A DNA stretch of 64,000 nt, from positions 1-64,000 of the forward strand of contig WRAP01000004.1 of the NCBI GenBank assembly GCA_009780135.1, written 5' to 3'. A program made the position numbers and the translations under genes. Origin of the DNA: Bacillota bacterium. Lineage in GTDB: Bacteria; Bacillota; Clostridia; Christensenellales; Pumilibacteraceae. Shown piece after piece: positions 45,596 through 55,235 of this stretch. The notes beneath the pieces were generated by a model that was given only the letters and a program-made list of their open reading frames with translations, had not been told where the DNA came from and did no database searches. Numbering within the stretch: position 1 is the first letter of the stretch; each line of letters starts with the position of its first letter.

Positions 45596-45699
45596 ATTTG
45601 ATAATTTATTCAATTTATAAATAATAAATCTATATTATCGACTACAGCATTTTTAGCGAAAGCATAGTTTTCGAAACATAATTAAATAATTATCTACAT

Positions 45700-45743
45700 T
45701 CAAAAATGGTTGATTTATTTAGCAATAAGTCAACCATTTTTGA
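45700..45743. terminator. bidirectional terminator, ~20-bp stem
   Basis: TCAAAAATGGTTGA (45700-45713) pairs with TCAACCATTTTTGA (45730-45743), and the stem continues inward (TTATT/AATAA) to a TAGC loop. Lies between convergent DAHP synthase/small ORF and efp. Confidence 0.88.
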
Positions 45744-45777
45744 GTTTTCAATTTTAAGTTTTAAGTAACATAAACCC

Positions 45778-46338
45778 CTACTTAGCCCTTTCCATATAGG
45801 TGCCGGTACGAGTATCGATACGAATTTTTTCGCCTTGATTTACAAACAATGGTACTAAAAGGCTAGCACCAGTTTCTAGTTTAGCGGGTTTATTACCAGC
45901 TTTACTGGTGTCACCTTGAACACCGGGTTCACATTCTGTTATAACAAGCTCAACAAACATCTGTGGTTCAACCGAGAATGCAACACCATTATAAAACTGA
46001 ACTGTTACCATCATTTCCTCTTTTGTATATTGCATAGCATCCTCAACTATATCAAAATTAAGTGGAAGCATCTCAAAAGATTCCATATCCATAAAATAAT
46101 ATAACCCATCATCGTTATACGAATATTGCATTTCTTTTTTCTCTATTCTAGCGTTTTCGTACTTTTCGCTAGGATTAAATGTGCGTTCTAAAACCTGTCC
46201 AGTCATTACATTTTTAATTTTAGCTCGCACAAATGCCGCACCCTTACCGGGCTTCACATGTTGAAAGTCTACAATTGAGTAAACCTTTCCGTCGATTTCT
46301 ACAGTGATTCCTTTTCTAAAATCTCCTGCCATTACCAT
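45778..46338 (-). CDS. efp: translation elongation factor P
   Basis: Rescues ribosomes stalled at polyproline. 186 aa, three beta domains. The modification loop is [14 protein letters not shown] with the Lys in PGKG near residue 32. The C-terminal signature is [26 protein letters not shown]. Either M1 or M3 may start; both are in frame. 64 bp after the M24 peptidase gene, a common neighbour. Confidence 0.96.
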   Translation of the reverse strand: MVMAGDFRKGITVEIDGKVYSIVDFQHVKPGKGAAFVRAKIKNVMTGQVLERTFNPSEKYENARIEKKEMQYSYNDDGLYYFMDMESFEMLPLNFDIVEDAMQYTKEEMMVTVQFYNGVAFSVEPQMFVELVITECEPGVQGDTSKAGNKPAKLETGASLLVPLFVNQGEKIRIDTRTGTYMERAK

Positions 46339-46401
46339 AAGTATATTACCTTCCTATATTATATTAAAGTGAATTTTATTTCGCTTGAAATCCCAATTCT
46401 T

Positions 46402-47451
46402 TTATAGTATAAACTCCTTTTTTGTTGCCGTCAAGTTCTCAATACCGTCTTCTTTTATTACTATCATATCCTCTATTCTAACACCACCAACACCCTCTAT
46501 GTAGATACCAGGCTCTACTGTAACTACCATACCGGGCAAAAGCATATCTTCTTTATGCTCAGATAAAAATGGACTTTCGTGTACATTAAGCCCAATACCG
46601 TGCCCTAAACTATGCGAAAACTCTTTCTCGTAATCATTTGCTTTTATAAATTCTCTAGCAAGTGCGTCCGCCTCTTTACAAGTGATTCCAGCCTTAAGGT
46701 ACTTTAACACATATTCCTGAGCATCAAGTACAGTATTATAAATGTATTGCATCTTCTCACTAGGTTCGCCTAAACAAAATGTACGAGTCATATCAGAATT
46801 ATAACCATCTATCCTAACACCAAAATCAATGAGCACTACATCGTTTTTAACAAATTTTCTATCGCTTGCTTTGTGATGAGGAATGCTAGCATTTTCTGAA
46901 AAGCAAACAATCGGTTCGAAAGCCATATCGTCTGCACCTAATTTAAGAGATTCTATTATAAGAGCAGTTTTAACTTCTTTTTCGGTAATACCAGGCTTTA
47001 TAATCGTAGCTACCACTTTATCAAAAACCTTTTCGGCTACCGCTTGACACGCTCTGATTTTAGTAATTTCATAATCAGATTTAATCAAGCGTTCTTTATC
47101 TATGAATTCGCTTGCTTCTTTAAAAGTAAAATCCACAAGTTCTTTTTTAAGATTTTTAAAAGCACCAACACTAACAAAATTATCCTCATAACCTAATGTT
47201 TTAACAGCTAGTGTCTTAAGATCAGCAGAGATTGCTTCTAAATAATCTTTAGCCTTTACAATTTTAACTTCAAAGTCCTTAACTTTTGCTATGGCCGATT
47301 CGCCATATCTAGCGTCTGTATAAAAAATCTTTCTGTCTTTGTGCAATAATACAGAGCCCCAAGAAGCATTGAATTTTGTAAAATAAAATCTATTAACAGG
47401 ACTATTTACTATAAAAGCATCTATTTTTTGTGTAAACAAGTTTTTTACCAT
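46402..47451 (-). CDS. M24-family Xaa-Pro aminopeptidase
   Basis: Cytosolic metallo-peptidase removing an N-terminal residue before proline. 349 aa with a creatinase-like N domain (1-125). The metal ligands are visible: DFGVRIDGYNSDMTRTF (two Asp), HSLGHGIGLNVHE (His), VVTVEPGIY (Glu) and VRIEDMIVI (Glu). Gene order peptidase-efp is classical for Bacillota. Confidence 0.93.
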   Translation of the reverse strand: MVKNLFTQKIDAFIVNSPVNRFYFTKFNASWGSVLLHKDRKIFYTDARYGESAIAKVKDFEVKIVKAKDYLEAISADLKTLAVKTLGYEDNFVSVGAFKNLKKELVDFTFKEASEFIDKERLIKSDYEITKIRACQAVAEKVFDKVVATIIKPGITEKEVKTALIIESLKLGADDMAFEPIVCFSENASIPHHKASDRKFVKNDVVLIDFGVRIDGYNSDMTRTFCLGEPSEKMQYIYNTVLDAQEYVLKYLKAGITCKEADALAREFIKANDYEKEFSHSLGHGIGLNVHESPFLSEHKEDMLLPGMVVTVEPGIYIEGVGGVRIEDMIVIKEDGIENLTATKKEFIL

Positions 47452-47632
47452 AGTGCAATTATAGCATTTATACTAAGCTTTAGCAAATGATTTTACGCTA
47501 TATCCTAACTATTTCTACTTTGTCATTTACAAAACAATTTTGATAAATATCATTCTTTATAAAATAACAGGTAAAAGATAAAAAGTTCGGTTATTAATTT
47601 ACATTTATAAAATCAACACTTTTTACTTTCCA

Positions 47633-48346
47633 CTATATTTCATCAAAGCTAATTAAAACACTTGGCAATTTATTTATTAACCATAAATCTTCTAATTTGT
47701 CTTTTTTATTTTTTAGCATAAAGGCTTCAGTTTTTATTACTTTATATCCGACTTGGCTATTGTTTGCTTCTGTTAGCAAACACTCAACTAATTTATCTGC
47801 CCGCAAATTTAGATTACCGCAAAGAAGTAAAAAGTTATATTTTTTACCATCCCCACTTAAATCCAATATTCTGTCTCTAACATCTTTACTAACGATTTCT
47901 TTTCTTTCTCTTCCTCTATCCTTTACCATTTTTTCAAAATCCATATTAAAGGTTTTTGAAGATAAAATTTTATCTAAAATCGGTTTTAGATCTATTTCTT
48001 TATCTAATTCAACTTCGTAGCGTGCCACTGCTAAAACGCTAGCAAAATTTGGATTATTTACAGCAGCTTTTGCACTTAAAATTTTTATACCATTAGGTAG
48101 TGTCTTACTAAGATTTTTTATAACAACTTCAGCACTATCGTTAGTATCCACACATACATATTCTGCCCTACTTTCTAACCCTACTGCTAACGGACTACTA
48201 AAAAATACCAACATATGAGGATTAAATCCTGTGCTGTATTTTACTTTAACTTTTGCCCGCCTTAGTGCCATATTAAAACACCGCATAACATCTAAATGTG
48301 CCATAAAGCTTGCCGGATTTAATTTTTCAAATTTTAGAATTATCAC
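47633..48346 (-). CDS. radical-SAM-linked protein (DUF2344, TIGR03936 type)
   Basis: A 237-aa protein of the DUF2344 family, found almost always next to the TIGR03960 radical-SAM protein. The start MIILKFEKLNPASFMAHLDVMRCFNMALRR is the hallmark (F.K......HLD.MR...RA.RRA), followed by GFNPHMLVFFSSPLAVGLES. The pair is translationally coupled (4-nt overlap). The reaction is unknown; RNA modification has been suggested from context. The rng-rplU-rpmA genes that often follow are absent. The 180 bp to the left hold no gene. Confidence 0.88.
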   Translation of the reverse strand: MIILKFEKLNPASFMAHLDVMRCFNMALRRAKVKVKYSTGFNPHMLVFFSSPLAVGLESRAEYVCVDTNDSAEVVIKNLSKTLPNGIKILSAKAAVNNPNFASVLAVARYEVELDKEIDLKPILDKILSSKTFNMDFEKMVKDRGRERKEIVSKDVRDRILDLSGDGKKYNFLLLCGNLNLRADKLVECLLTEANNSQVGYKVIKTEAFMLKNKKDKLEDLWLINKLPSVLISFDEI

Positions 48347-50076
48347 AGCTTAACCACCTCAATAAACGCTCTTTCTCTTTCATCTTTAAAAAACTCATCA
48401 CTAATACCGATGTTTATTATGCTCCATGGGAGTGGAGTTTCAAAGTCTTTTTGAGCGGTATATTTATCTAAATTTATTCCTTCATTATTAAATGCTTCTA
48501 CCCATTTTTCGTAATTAAAAAACTCTGTCCAACCGTCGAATTTGATGCCTAAGCTGTGTGCTTTTTCTAAAACCTTAGCAATCTCGCTTCCACCTCTACT
48601 TAATCCTGCTTCTACTTTTGATGTGCCTGGGTCGTGAAAAGCAACCTTTACTCCCATCTTTTTTAAGCGGTCTTTTAGCTCATTTTGTGTTTTTATAATA
48701 TCTTCGTAGCTTAGTTGTACCTCCCACTGAAACGGAGTGTACGGTTTTGGTACAAAAGTTGATAGAGCAAACCTTAGTGATAAACTTCTTTTTGTTTTAG
48801 AATGCTTTTTGTAATGAGTTTTTATTTTTCTGGCTAGTTCAACTATCGCATCTAAATCCTCTTGTGTTTCGCTTGGCAGTCCAATCATAAAATACAGCTT
48901 AACAGCATCGTAGCCCATCTTAAAAGCATTTTCTAAACCGTTAAAAATATCGTCCTCTGTAATTCCTTTTTTTATAACATCTCTAAGTCGTTGACTGCCT
49001 GCCTCGGGAGCAAAGGTTAGCGAGCTTTTACGACTCTCATCTGCGTGGCTTGCCATAAACGCATCCAGCCTTGTTGATGGAAGTGATAAATTTACATTAG
49101 CATCGCTACACATAGGCTTTAATTGTTCTATTAAATTTTGTAAATTCGGATAATCGCTTGTACTCAAAGACGATAAACTCATCTCCTCATAACCGGTTTT
49201 TTCGATAAGCTCTTTTGCAATCTCTGTTAATTTTTCGCTACTTCTAAACCTAACGGGACGAGAAACAAACCCTGCTTGGCAAAACCTACATCCTCTAAAG
49301 CACCCTCTAAAAATTTCTAAAACTGCTCTGTTATGTACTGCTTCTACGCTAGGTAAAATCGGATTAGTTGGATAATAAACATTATCTAAATCCTTAACAA
49401 CTGTTTTTTTAATCTTTTGATTAGGATTTTTAGAGTGTTCCTCGCTATGAATACTCGGTACAAAAACACCCTCTAAACTAGCGACTTCTTTTAGAAAATC
49501 GTTCTTTATTTTTGTTTTAGTATCGCTTTGTGTCTTAATCTCCACATACAAATCAGCAATTTTATTTATAACTTCTTCAGCCTCACCAATAACAATTAAA
49601 TCAAAAAAATCAGCCATTGGCATAGGATTCAGTAGCCCCATACCGCCACCGATAATAATTGGGTCCGTTGCCTTTCTGTCTTTAGCCCTAAGCTTTAGCC
49701 CTGCTAACTCTAGCATATATAACACATTAGTAAAATTTAACTCACTTGCTACACTAAACCCTAACATATCAAAATCTCTTGCTATTGTTTTACTTTGCAA
49801 AGAAAACAATTCAATGTCATTTTCTTTCATCACCTCGCCCATATCAGGCCATGGAGCAAAGCATAATTCGCAATTAGTATCACTTCTTTCATTAAGTATC
49901 CCATATAAAATCTTAATTCCAAGATTACTCATACCAACCTCGTACACATCGCAAAATCCCAATAAAAAATTGAAGCTGGCATCAGTCTTTGTCTCTACCG
50001 CTCCAAATTCTCCTCCGGCATATCTTGCCGGCTTTGATACTTTTTTTAGAATTTTGTTTATTTTTTGGGTTAGCAT
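48343..50076 (-). CDS. B12-binding-type radical SAM protein (TIGR03960 type)
   Basis: A 577-aa radical-SAM protein. The N-terminal part (1-210) is the family's cobalamin-binding-like region (PARYAGGEFGAVET, DVYEVGMSNLGIKILYGIL). The cluster motif is GCFRGCRFCQAG near residue 260; FAPEAGSQRLRD and FMIGLPSETQED are typical of the group. The chemistry is not established. It is first in an operon with the DUF2344 partner. The start uses ATG at 50076. Confidence 0.9.
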   Translation of the reverse strand: MLTQKINKILKKVSKPARYAGGEFGAVETKTDASFNFLLGFCDVYEVGMSNLGIKILYGILNERSDTNCELCFAPWPDMGEVMKENDIELFSLQSKTIARDFDMLGFSVASELNFTNVLYMLELAGLKLRAKDRKATDPIIIGGGMGLLNPMPMADFFDLIVIGEAEEVINKIADLYVEIKTQSDTKTKIKNDFLKEVASLEGVFVPSIHSEEHSKNPNQKIKKTVVKDLDNVYYPTNPILPSVEAVHNRAVLEIFRGCFRGCRFCQAGFVSRPVRFRSSEKLTEIAKELIEKTGYEEMSLSSLSTSDYPNLQNLIEQLKPMCSDANVNLSLPSTRLDAFMASHADESRKSSLTFAPEAGSQRLRDVIKKGITEDDIFNGLENAFKMGYDAVKLYFMIGLPSETQEDLDAIVELARKIKTHYKKHSKTKRSLSLRFALSTFVPKPYTPFQWEVQLSYEDIIKTQNELKDRLKKMGVKVAFHDPGTSKVEAGLSRGGSEIAKVLEKAHSLGIKFDGWTEFFNYEKWVEAFNNEGINLDKYTAQKDFETPLPWSIINIGISDEFFKDERERAFIEVVKL

Positions 50077-50283
50077 AAATTATTTAGGCACAAGTATATT
50101 TTAACAAAGATAACTAATTAAAACAACTATTTGTTGCTAAAGAGAATGCCAGTAAATCTAAAATATTTTTAGTTAGTTCCCTAAAATGAGAAAAATATTT
50201 TTTCTACCAACCAAAAAGGGTTCTTATGAGTTATAATAATGTAAGAACTTTATGAATACGAAGATGTGGAACTAGAAATACTA

Positions 50284-50790
50284 ATGCAAAATTTAAAAAA
50301 TGGCGATATAGACGCATTAAAAGGCATTTATACAATAATGAATAAAAGTGTCTATCTTTTAGCGTACTCTATTTTAGGTAGCGAAAAAGCTAAGGATATA
50401 CTGCAAGAAACCTTTATAAAGGTAGCTCAAAACATTAAAAGCTATAAAGCTAATAATGCTTCTGCTTGGATTTGTAAAATTGCCCGTAACCTAAGTTATA
50501 CAGAGTACACAAAGAGTAAGAGAACTGTCAGTATAGAAGTGTTTGAGGAAAACTTATTCGATAAAAATAATAATGAAAATTTATGGATAGAAAACATTTT
50601 ATTAAGAGATGCGATTTTGACGCTAGATATATTAGAGAGAGAAGCTGTAATACTTTTTGCTTTAGATAAATATAAACACAGAGAAATTGCGAAAATTTTA
50701 GATAAACCCGTAGGAACAGTTAAGTGGCTATATAGTAGAGCCATTAAAAAACTTAAAAAATATATGGAGGAGAAAAACAATGACAACTGA
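50284..50790 (+). CDS. ECF-type sigma factor of a BspA operon
   Basis: ECF sigma-70 factor, about 168 aa from the ATG at 50284; a GTG at 50266 could add six residues, and neither has a good ribosome-binding site. Region 2 is at about 5-70 (KAKDILQETFIKVAQNI) and region 4 at about 110-165 (KHREIAKILDKPVGTVKWLYSRAIKKLKK). It overlaps the next gene by 11 nt, the usual sigma/anti-sigma coupling. Upstream, CCAACC (from 50206) and TATAAT (50232-50237) may be an autoregulated promoter (inference). Confidence 0.88.
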   Translation: MQNLKNGDIDALKGIYTIMNKSVYLLAYSILGSEKAKDILQETFIKVAQNIKSYKANNASAWICKIARNLSYTEYTKSKRTVSIEVFEENLFDKNNNENLWIENILLRDAILTLDILEREAVILFALDKYKHREIAKILDKPVGTVKWLYSRAIKKLKKYMEEKNNDN

Positions 50791-52129
50791 AAATATAAAA
50801 AAAATACTAGTCGATGAAATTAAAAACATATCAGTTCCTAATATGTGGGGCAATATAAAAATTGCAAATTTGCAACCGATTGAGCAGTCTTTTTTAGATA
50901 TTACAAATGAAAATCAAATGGCTACTAAAAAGCGTACTCATAAAAAACTAGGAGTTATACTTGGTACCTTAGTACCTGTAGCAACAGGATTAGTGATTTT
51001 CTTTACGCTAGTATTACCTGCTCTTTTGCCTATCACTGTTTTGCCACCAACATATCATCCGGATCCAAGAGCCGAGGAGGCTAGGAGGGCTCAAGCTCAA
51101 TTAAACCAACAAGTAAAAAAAGCTATAGAAATTCAAGAAAATATATATACTGCAAGCGAATTAAACGGTGGGTTTATAGTAAGCACTAATCCTTCTGCTT
51201 TTTCGTCATTAAGCTACTATCAACAAGAAAACGAACAATATAGCACCAACGATACAGTAGAATTTAATATAAAGGATTTTGCAACAGAAATTTTTACAAG
51301 TAGAGGTACAGTAATAAGGCCAATTACCTTAAATCACATCAACCCCTACATTATAGATATTTTTATGTTTAGCCAAGTTAAACTTTCACTTTTAGAATCA
51401 TTTGGAAGTGAAGCATTAGAAAAAATATTTGATTTAGAGTTTGATAGATGCCCCGAATTTATGTCTATCTTTAGGCGAGGCGGAGGTGGTGCATGGCAAC
51501 ATTTTATTCCGTACTATGCTAGCTTTTCGGGATTTGATGAAGAAACCGGCAAATCCTATATGACTGCTGTCGGTAGAGAAGCGGGTGGTCAAGCGTATTT
51601 TAGTGGGATATTTTATCTAACCTATTTTACAATAGGGTTTTCGTTTAATAAACATAACGATTTTTCTATATCAATATCATATAGGCGATATAATGATGAC
51701 GGAATATTACTTCATAAAGGAGTTGATATATTTGACGCTTTTACTCAATCTCTTGTTAGGGTTCAATATAATGCAACATTACCCAATGCAACTAGAGTCT
51801 TTGTTGTAAGAGATACCGTTTTTTTAAGAGAAGGTCTAACTGACAGCGAAAGAGAAGTTTTAATTAACTTTGTTTTTAATCATCATAGAGATACAGAGGA
51901 AAAAATTGAAGCTTTAATAGCTGAAAATTTAAGACTAGCTCAAATAGTTAGAGATTTTGAGGAATATCAAGAACAGCAAAAAACAAATGAAAATTATTAC
52001 AATGAGCAAAACAATGCTAGTAGCTATGCGGATAACTCCGATATTCCTCTAACAAAAGCCCGCCACCCATACCCTCATTTAGTAGAAATGGATTTTAATA
52101 AGCTAAGAATACTACGAGGTGTTAGTTAA
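50780..52129 (+). CDS. single-pass membrane protein, probable anti-sigma factor
   Basis: A 449-aa protein with a 55-residue cytosolic part, one helix (about 57-85, LGVILGTLVPVATGLVIFF) and a large extracytoplasmic part with a Gln/Glu-rich helix (95-125) and an unknown sensor-like region. This topology, the GGAGGAG site and the overlap with the sigma gene point to a membrane anti-sigma factor. No zinc motif of the common anti-sigma domain is present, so this is inferred from position and topology. It precedes a BspA-like lipoprotein gene. Confidence 0.65.
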   Translation: MTTENIKKILVDEIKNISVPNMWGNIKIANLQPIEQSFLDITNENQMATKKRTHKKLGVILGTLVPVATGLVIFFTLVLPALLPITVLPPTYHPDPRAEEARRAQAQLNQQVKKAIEIQENIYTASELNGGFIVSTNPSAFSSLSYYQQENEQYSTNDTVEFNIKDFATEIFTSRGTVIRPITLNHINPYIIDIFMFSQVKLSLLESFGSEALEKIFDLEFDRCPEFMSIFRRGGGGAWQHFIPYYASFSGFDEETGKSYMTAVGREAGGQAYFSGIFYLTYFTIGFSFNKHNDFSISISYRRYNDDGILLHKGVDIFDAFTQSLVRVQYNATLPNATRVFVVRDTVFLREGLTDSEREVLINFVFNHHRDTEEKIEALIAENLRLAQIVRDFEEYQEQQKTNENYYNEQNNASSYADNSDIPLTKARHPYPHLVEMDFNKLRILRGVS

Positions 52130-52162
52130 AATAGGCTTCCGCCTACAAAAAGGAGAAAAATA

Positions 52163-53380
52163 ATGAACAAACAAACAAAAAGAAAAATCACATCAATCAT
52201 GCTAGTAATTATACTGGCACTAACAATCGGACTGTTTACTATCGCTTGCTATAGAGAGATAGATAGTAATCAAACAAGTCCTCCACAAAGCGATAGCACC
52301 TACAAAAACGGCGACATCGAAATCCCGCCGGTAAATTACGATTTTTTTCGCATACAGAATAATCGCTTGTTGGGTTTTACAGAATTGGGCGGAGGGCAAA
52401 CCGAGGTTACAATTCCAGCCTCCGTTACTACTATTGCTATGCATGCTTTTACTCCTAGATGGACGGAACCGGCTAATCCTATTTGGGCGGTTAGAGATGT
52501 GTATTTTGAAAATGGTAGCCAACTAAATACAATAGAAAATCATGCTTTTATGCAACAAGCGGGCATTCCGTCTAATCTTCGCAAGATAACCTTTAATTCA
52601 GATAGCCAGTTAAGAACAATAGGAAACAGAGCCTTTTATAATCTAACTAATCTTAACAATTTTATTATTCCTAAAGGCGTTACAAGCATTGGAGCTGAGG
52701 CGTTTAGAAATACAACATCTTTAACTAGCATCACAATTCCTGCTAGCGTTACGAGTATAGGAGGTATGGCTTTTGCCGGCACTACAAGGCTATTAACTCT
52801 TGAAGTAGATGAAGGTAGCGAACATTTTGTTGCTATCGGCGGAGTTGTTTATAACATAAGTGCAACAACTGCTATAGCATCACCAGGTGGACTAAGAAAT
52901 GCAGTTATTCCTAATACTGTTACGGATTTGGGTTGTGCGAGAAACACAACTTTAGGTAGGGGTGTTTTTGTAGATATGCGTACTGTAACCTTTGAACCAA
53001 ATAGTCAGCTAGAATTTATCGGTAGTGGCACATTTAATACTGGAGTGCTTACTAGTATTACAATTCCTAGAAGCGTAACTGAAATTGGAAACTTTGTATT
53101 CGGATTTCCTAGAGGTGTTCCGGGTGCGGAAGCGACTCTAAACTCTGTAGTTTTTGAGGAGGGCAGTCGCCTAACAACAATAGGAGATATGGCATTTAGT
53201 GGCAATCGAACAATGTCTAGTTTAACTATTCCTGCTTCTGTTACAACTATGGGAACAAGAATATTTGATTGGTGGGGATGGATTCAAACAATATATGTAC
53301 AAGGACACACCGAAAGACCAAATGGTTGGGCAACTAATTGGAGAGGTAGTGGTCAACCTACAGTAGTATGGGGAGCATAG
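52163..53380 (+). CDS. BspA-like LRR lipoprotein (third gene of the sigma operon)
   Basis: A 405-aa lipoprotein with lipobox TIAC (Cys near 29) and AAAGGAG before the ATG. From about residue 70 it consists of LRR_5 units (VTSIGAEAFRNTTSLTSITI, VTTIAMHAF, LTTIGDMAFSGNR). It probably acts at the cell surface in binding or sensing and is a likely product or signal partner of the sigma/anti-sigma pair it is transcribed with. It ends in TAG just before a very long terminator stem. Confidence 0.88.
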   Translation: MNKQTKRKITSIMLVIILALTIGLFTIACYREIDSNQTSPPQSDSTYKNGDIEIPPVNYDFFRIQNNRLLGFTELGGGQTEVTIPASVTTIAMHAFTPRWTEPANPIWAVRDVYFENGSQLNTIENHAFMQQAGIPSNLRKITFNSDSQLRTIGNRAFYNLTNLNNFIIPKGVTSIGAEAFRNTTSLTSITIPASVTSIGGMAFAGTTRLLTLEVDEGSEHFVAIGGVVYNISATTAIASPGGLRNAVIPNTVTDLGCARNTTLGRGVFVDMRTVTFEPNSQLEFIGSGTFNTGVLTSITIPRSVTEIGNFVFGFPRGVPGAEATLNSVVFEEGSRLTTIGDMAFSGNRTMSSLTIPASVTTMGTRIFDWWGWIQTIYVQGHTERPNGWATNWRGSGQPTVVWGA

Positions 53381-53387
53381 AAAAATA

Positions 53388-53449
53388 TAAGAATGCTATA
53401 TAAAAAATTGAGGCTAGTATTAGCCTCAATTTTTTATATAGCATTCTTA
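53388..53449. terminator. bidirectional terminator, perfect 29-bp stem
   Basis: 53388-53416 pairs perfectly with 53421-53449 around a 4-nt loop (GTAT); the stem includes TTGAGGCTA and A/T runs. Lies between convergent genes. Confidence 0.92.
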
Positions 53450-53517
53450 ATTATAAATTCAGACTTATTAGTTGTTTTTACAAGAATCAAATAAAATAAT
53501 ATTTATAATTTGAAAAA

Positions 53518-54981
53518 TCACCCCGTCAAATTGCCCGCTTTTAGTAACGAATAAATACACTCACTTAACTGCCTTGGCGGAACGGTTTCTATACGCACAA
53601 CCCTAGCACCTCTTATATAAAGATTGCCTCTAACGGGAACAAAATCACTGCCTTTATAAATTTTGGCAGACTTTAGAGTAAGCGTTTGGTCTTCGATACT
53701 AAAATCTGTCGGAGTAAATTCTAAAACTATACTGTATTCGCCTAAAAAGTAAGAAGCGTACTCATATAGCCCGCTAACCTCACCAAAAACCAGCTTAAAA
53801 TTATGTTCTTTTAGATGTTGCTTAAATAGACACGCATTTACAACCGTACCACTAACCCTTTTAATTTCGTTAGAAACCTTTTCTAAATCGGTAGCAAAAT
53901 AAGACGGACGCCTAATTTGTAAAATCGGTTGTTCGTTAAGATTCAAATTTTTAAGATACGAGCATTTTGTAGGTATCTCAATCGGATGCAAAACACCTAT
54001 GCTACAACTTTCACTCAATTCAATCGGACAATTATCTAAATTACAAACCGTCTCGCCTTCTACAACAATAATATCAACCAAAGCATCGTTTTCATATACG
54101 CTAAAAAATAAATCGTTAGCTAATTTATTAAACTCTACATCAATTTTAATTCTTTCTAAAAATTCACTGCACACTAAAGTTTTGCCGTCAGTTAAACAAC
54201 ATTCTAATTCTTCTAAAGCAGTTTGCGGAGGCTTTTGAGGCTTAGCTTTATCTCTATCGTTATGAGAATTAATGAGTCCTCTAATAAAAGCATTGGGGTC
54301 AGTATCTTGAACTCTTTCTAAAAACTTTTCGCATTCTGTTTCGGTTTTGTAAAGTAACGCAAGCCTAACAATCGCTTCTCTTTTTCTAGTGTCCCCATTA
54401 GCATAACTATCGCCAAAGAGATAATTTATATCAATTTTATTAGCAATCAGTAGCTTTCTTATAGCAGATTTATTAAGACCAGCACCATAAAGTAGCTTAT
54501 CAATAAGTATAACAGCACTTCTAGCTATATCGGCTTTAACTAATACGCCAAAAGCAGTAAACGATGGGTCTAACTCTATAAGTAATTTAGCAACTCCAAA
54601 AAAATCACCCTCTGCTCTTTTTAGAATATAAGCTGTTGCACCCTTTTGCCAAACCGATAGCATACTATCGCCGATAAAGCTTTCTACCGCCACTTTCATA
54701 ACTGTATTGCTATCTAAGTTAGCCACTTCCGCTAGTTCTAAAAATAAATTAAAATACCCCGAATCTAGGTCGTGAAGACCTAAACTAGAAGTTATAAAAT
54801 CCTTAGGCTCGGGGCTGACATACCCGTGCTTTAATGCCTTAAAAAGTGAGACAAATGAAGTGTCAGTAAGTAATTTATGTAAAAAAACACTTGCTGTATC
54901 TAAATTAAACTCGGTGGCGAAAAACTGCTTCCCGAGCCTATCGGCATCGATAACAGTAACAAATTTTGCTTCTTTTTGCAT
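53518..54981 (-). CDS. cytosolic protein, C-terminus DUF4132-like
   Basis: A 487-aa protein. I prefer the ATG at 54981 because AAGGA lies 6 nt before it; an in-frame ATG at 55008 has no such site. Residues 1-270 look all-helical, perhaps HEAT-like. The C-terminal half (IGVLHPIEIP, then QPILQIRRPSYFATDLE, ending VRIETVPPRQLSECIYSLL) resembles the DUF4132 domain, a likeness I hold with moderate doubt. No signal or membrane segment. Function unknown. Confidence 0.6.
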   Translation of the reverse strand: MQKEAKFVTVIDADRLGKQFFATEFNLDTASVFLHKLLTDTSFVSLFKALKHGYVSPEPKDFITSSLGLHDLDSGYFNLFLELAEVANLDSNTVMKVAVESFIGDSMLSVWQKGATAYILKRAEGDFFGVAKLLIELDPSFTAFGVLVKADIARSAVILIDKLLYGAGLNKSAIRKLLIANKIDINYLFGDSYANGDTRKREAIVRLALLYKTETECEKFLERVQDTDPNAFIRGLINSHNDRDKAKPQKPPQTALEELECCLTDGKTLVCSEFLERIKIDVEFNKLANDLFFSVYENDALVDIIVVEGETVCNLDNCPIELSESCSIGVLHPIEIPTKCSYLKNLNLNEQPILQIRRPSYFATDLEKVSNEIKRVSGTVVNACLFKQHLKEHNFKLVFGEVSGLYEYASYFLGEYSIVLEFTPTDFSIEDQTLTLKSAKIYKGSDFVPVRGNLYIRGARVVRIETVPPRQLSECIYSLLKAGNLTG

Positions 54982-55160
54982 TATTTCCTTTTCGCCTTTT
55001 TCTATCATACTAAATAAAATCCACTAAACATCCAAAAACAAAAAAACAGTCCATTGTGAACCGCTTTTATATAATAAGATTGTACCATATCAGTATCTTT
55101 AAGGCAACCTCTTTTTATAAAATTTTTAGGACTAATTTTAATGTTGTTTGAAAAAAATCG

Positions 55161-55219
55161 TTTGACAGTCAAATTGCTTTTTTGTTAAACTAAAAAATAG
55201 TTTGGCAATCAAACTATTT
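55161..55219 (+). promoter_or_regulatory. degV-marR promoter with two FabT-like operators
   Basis: Promoter TTGACA (55162-55167), 18-nt spacer, TAAACT (55186-55191). Operator 1 (TTTGACAGTCAAA, 55161-55173) covers the -35. Operator 2 is a 10-bp-arm palindrome (AAATAGTTTG, GCAAT, CAAACTATTT; 55195-55219) just after the -10. Both share TTTG-N5-CAAA, the core of the FabT site known from streptococci. A MarR protein is encoded downstream. Confidence 0.8.
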
Positions 55220-55235
55220 CTTAGGAGAATATATC

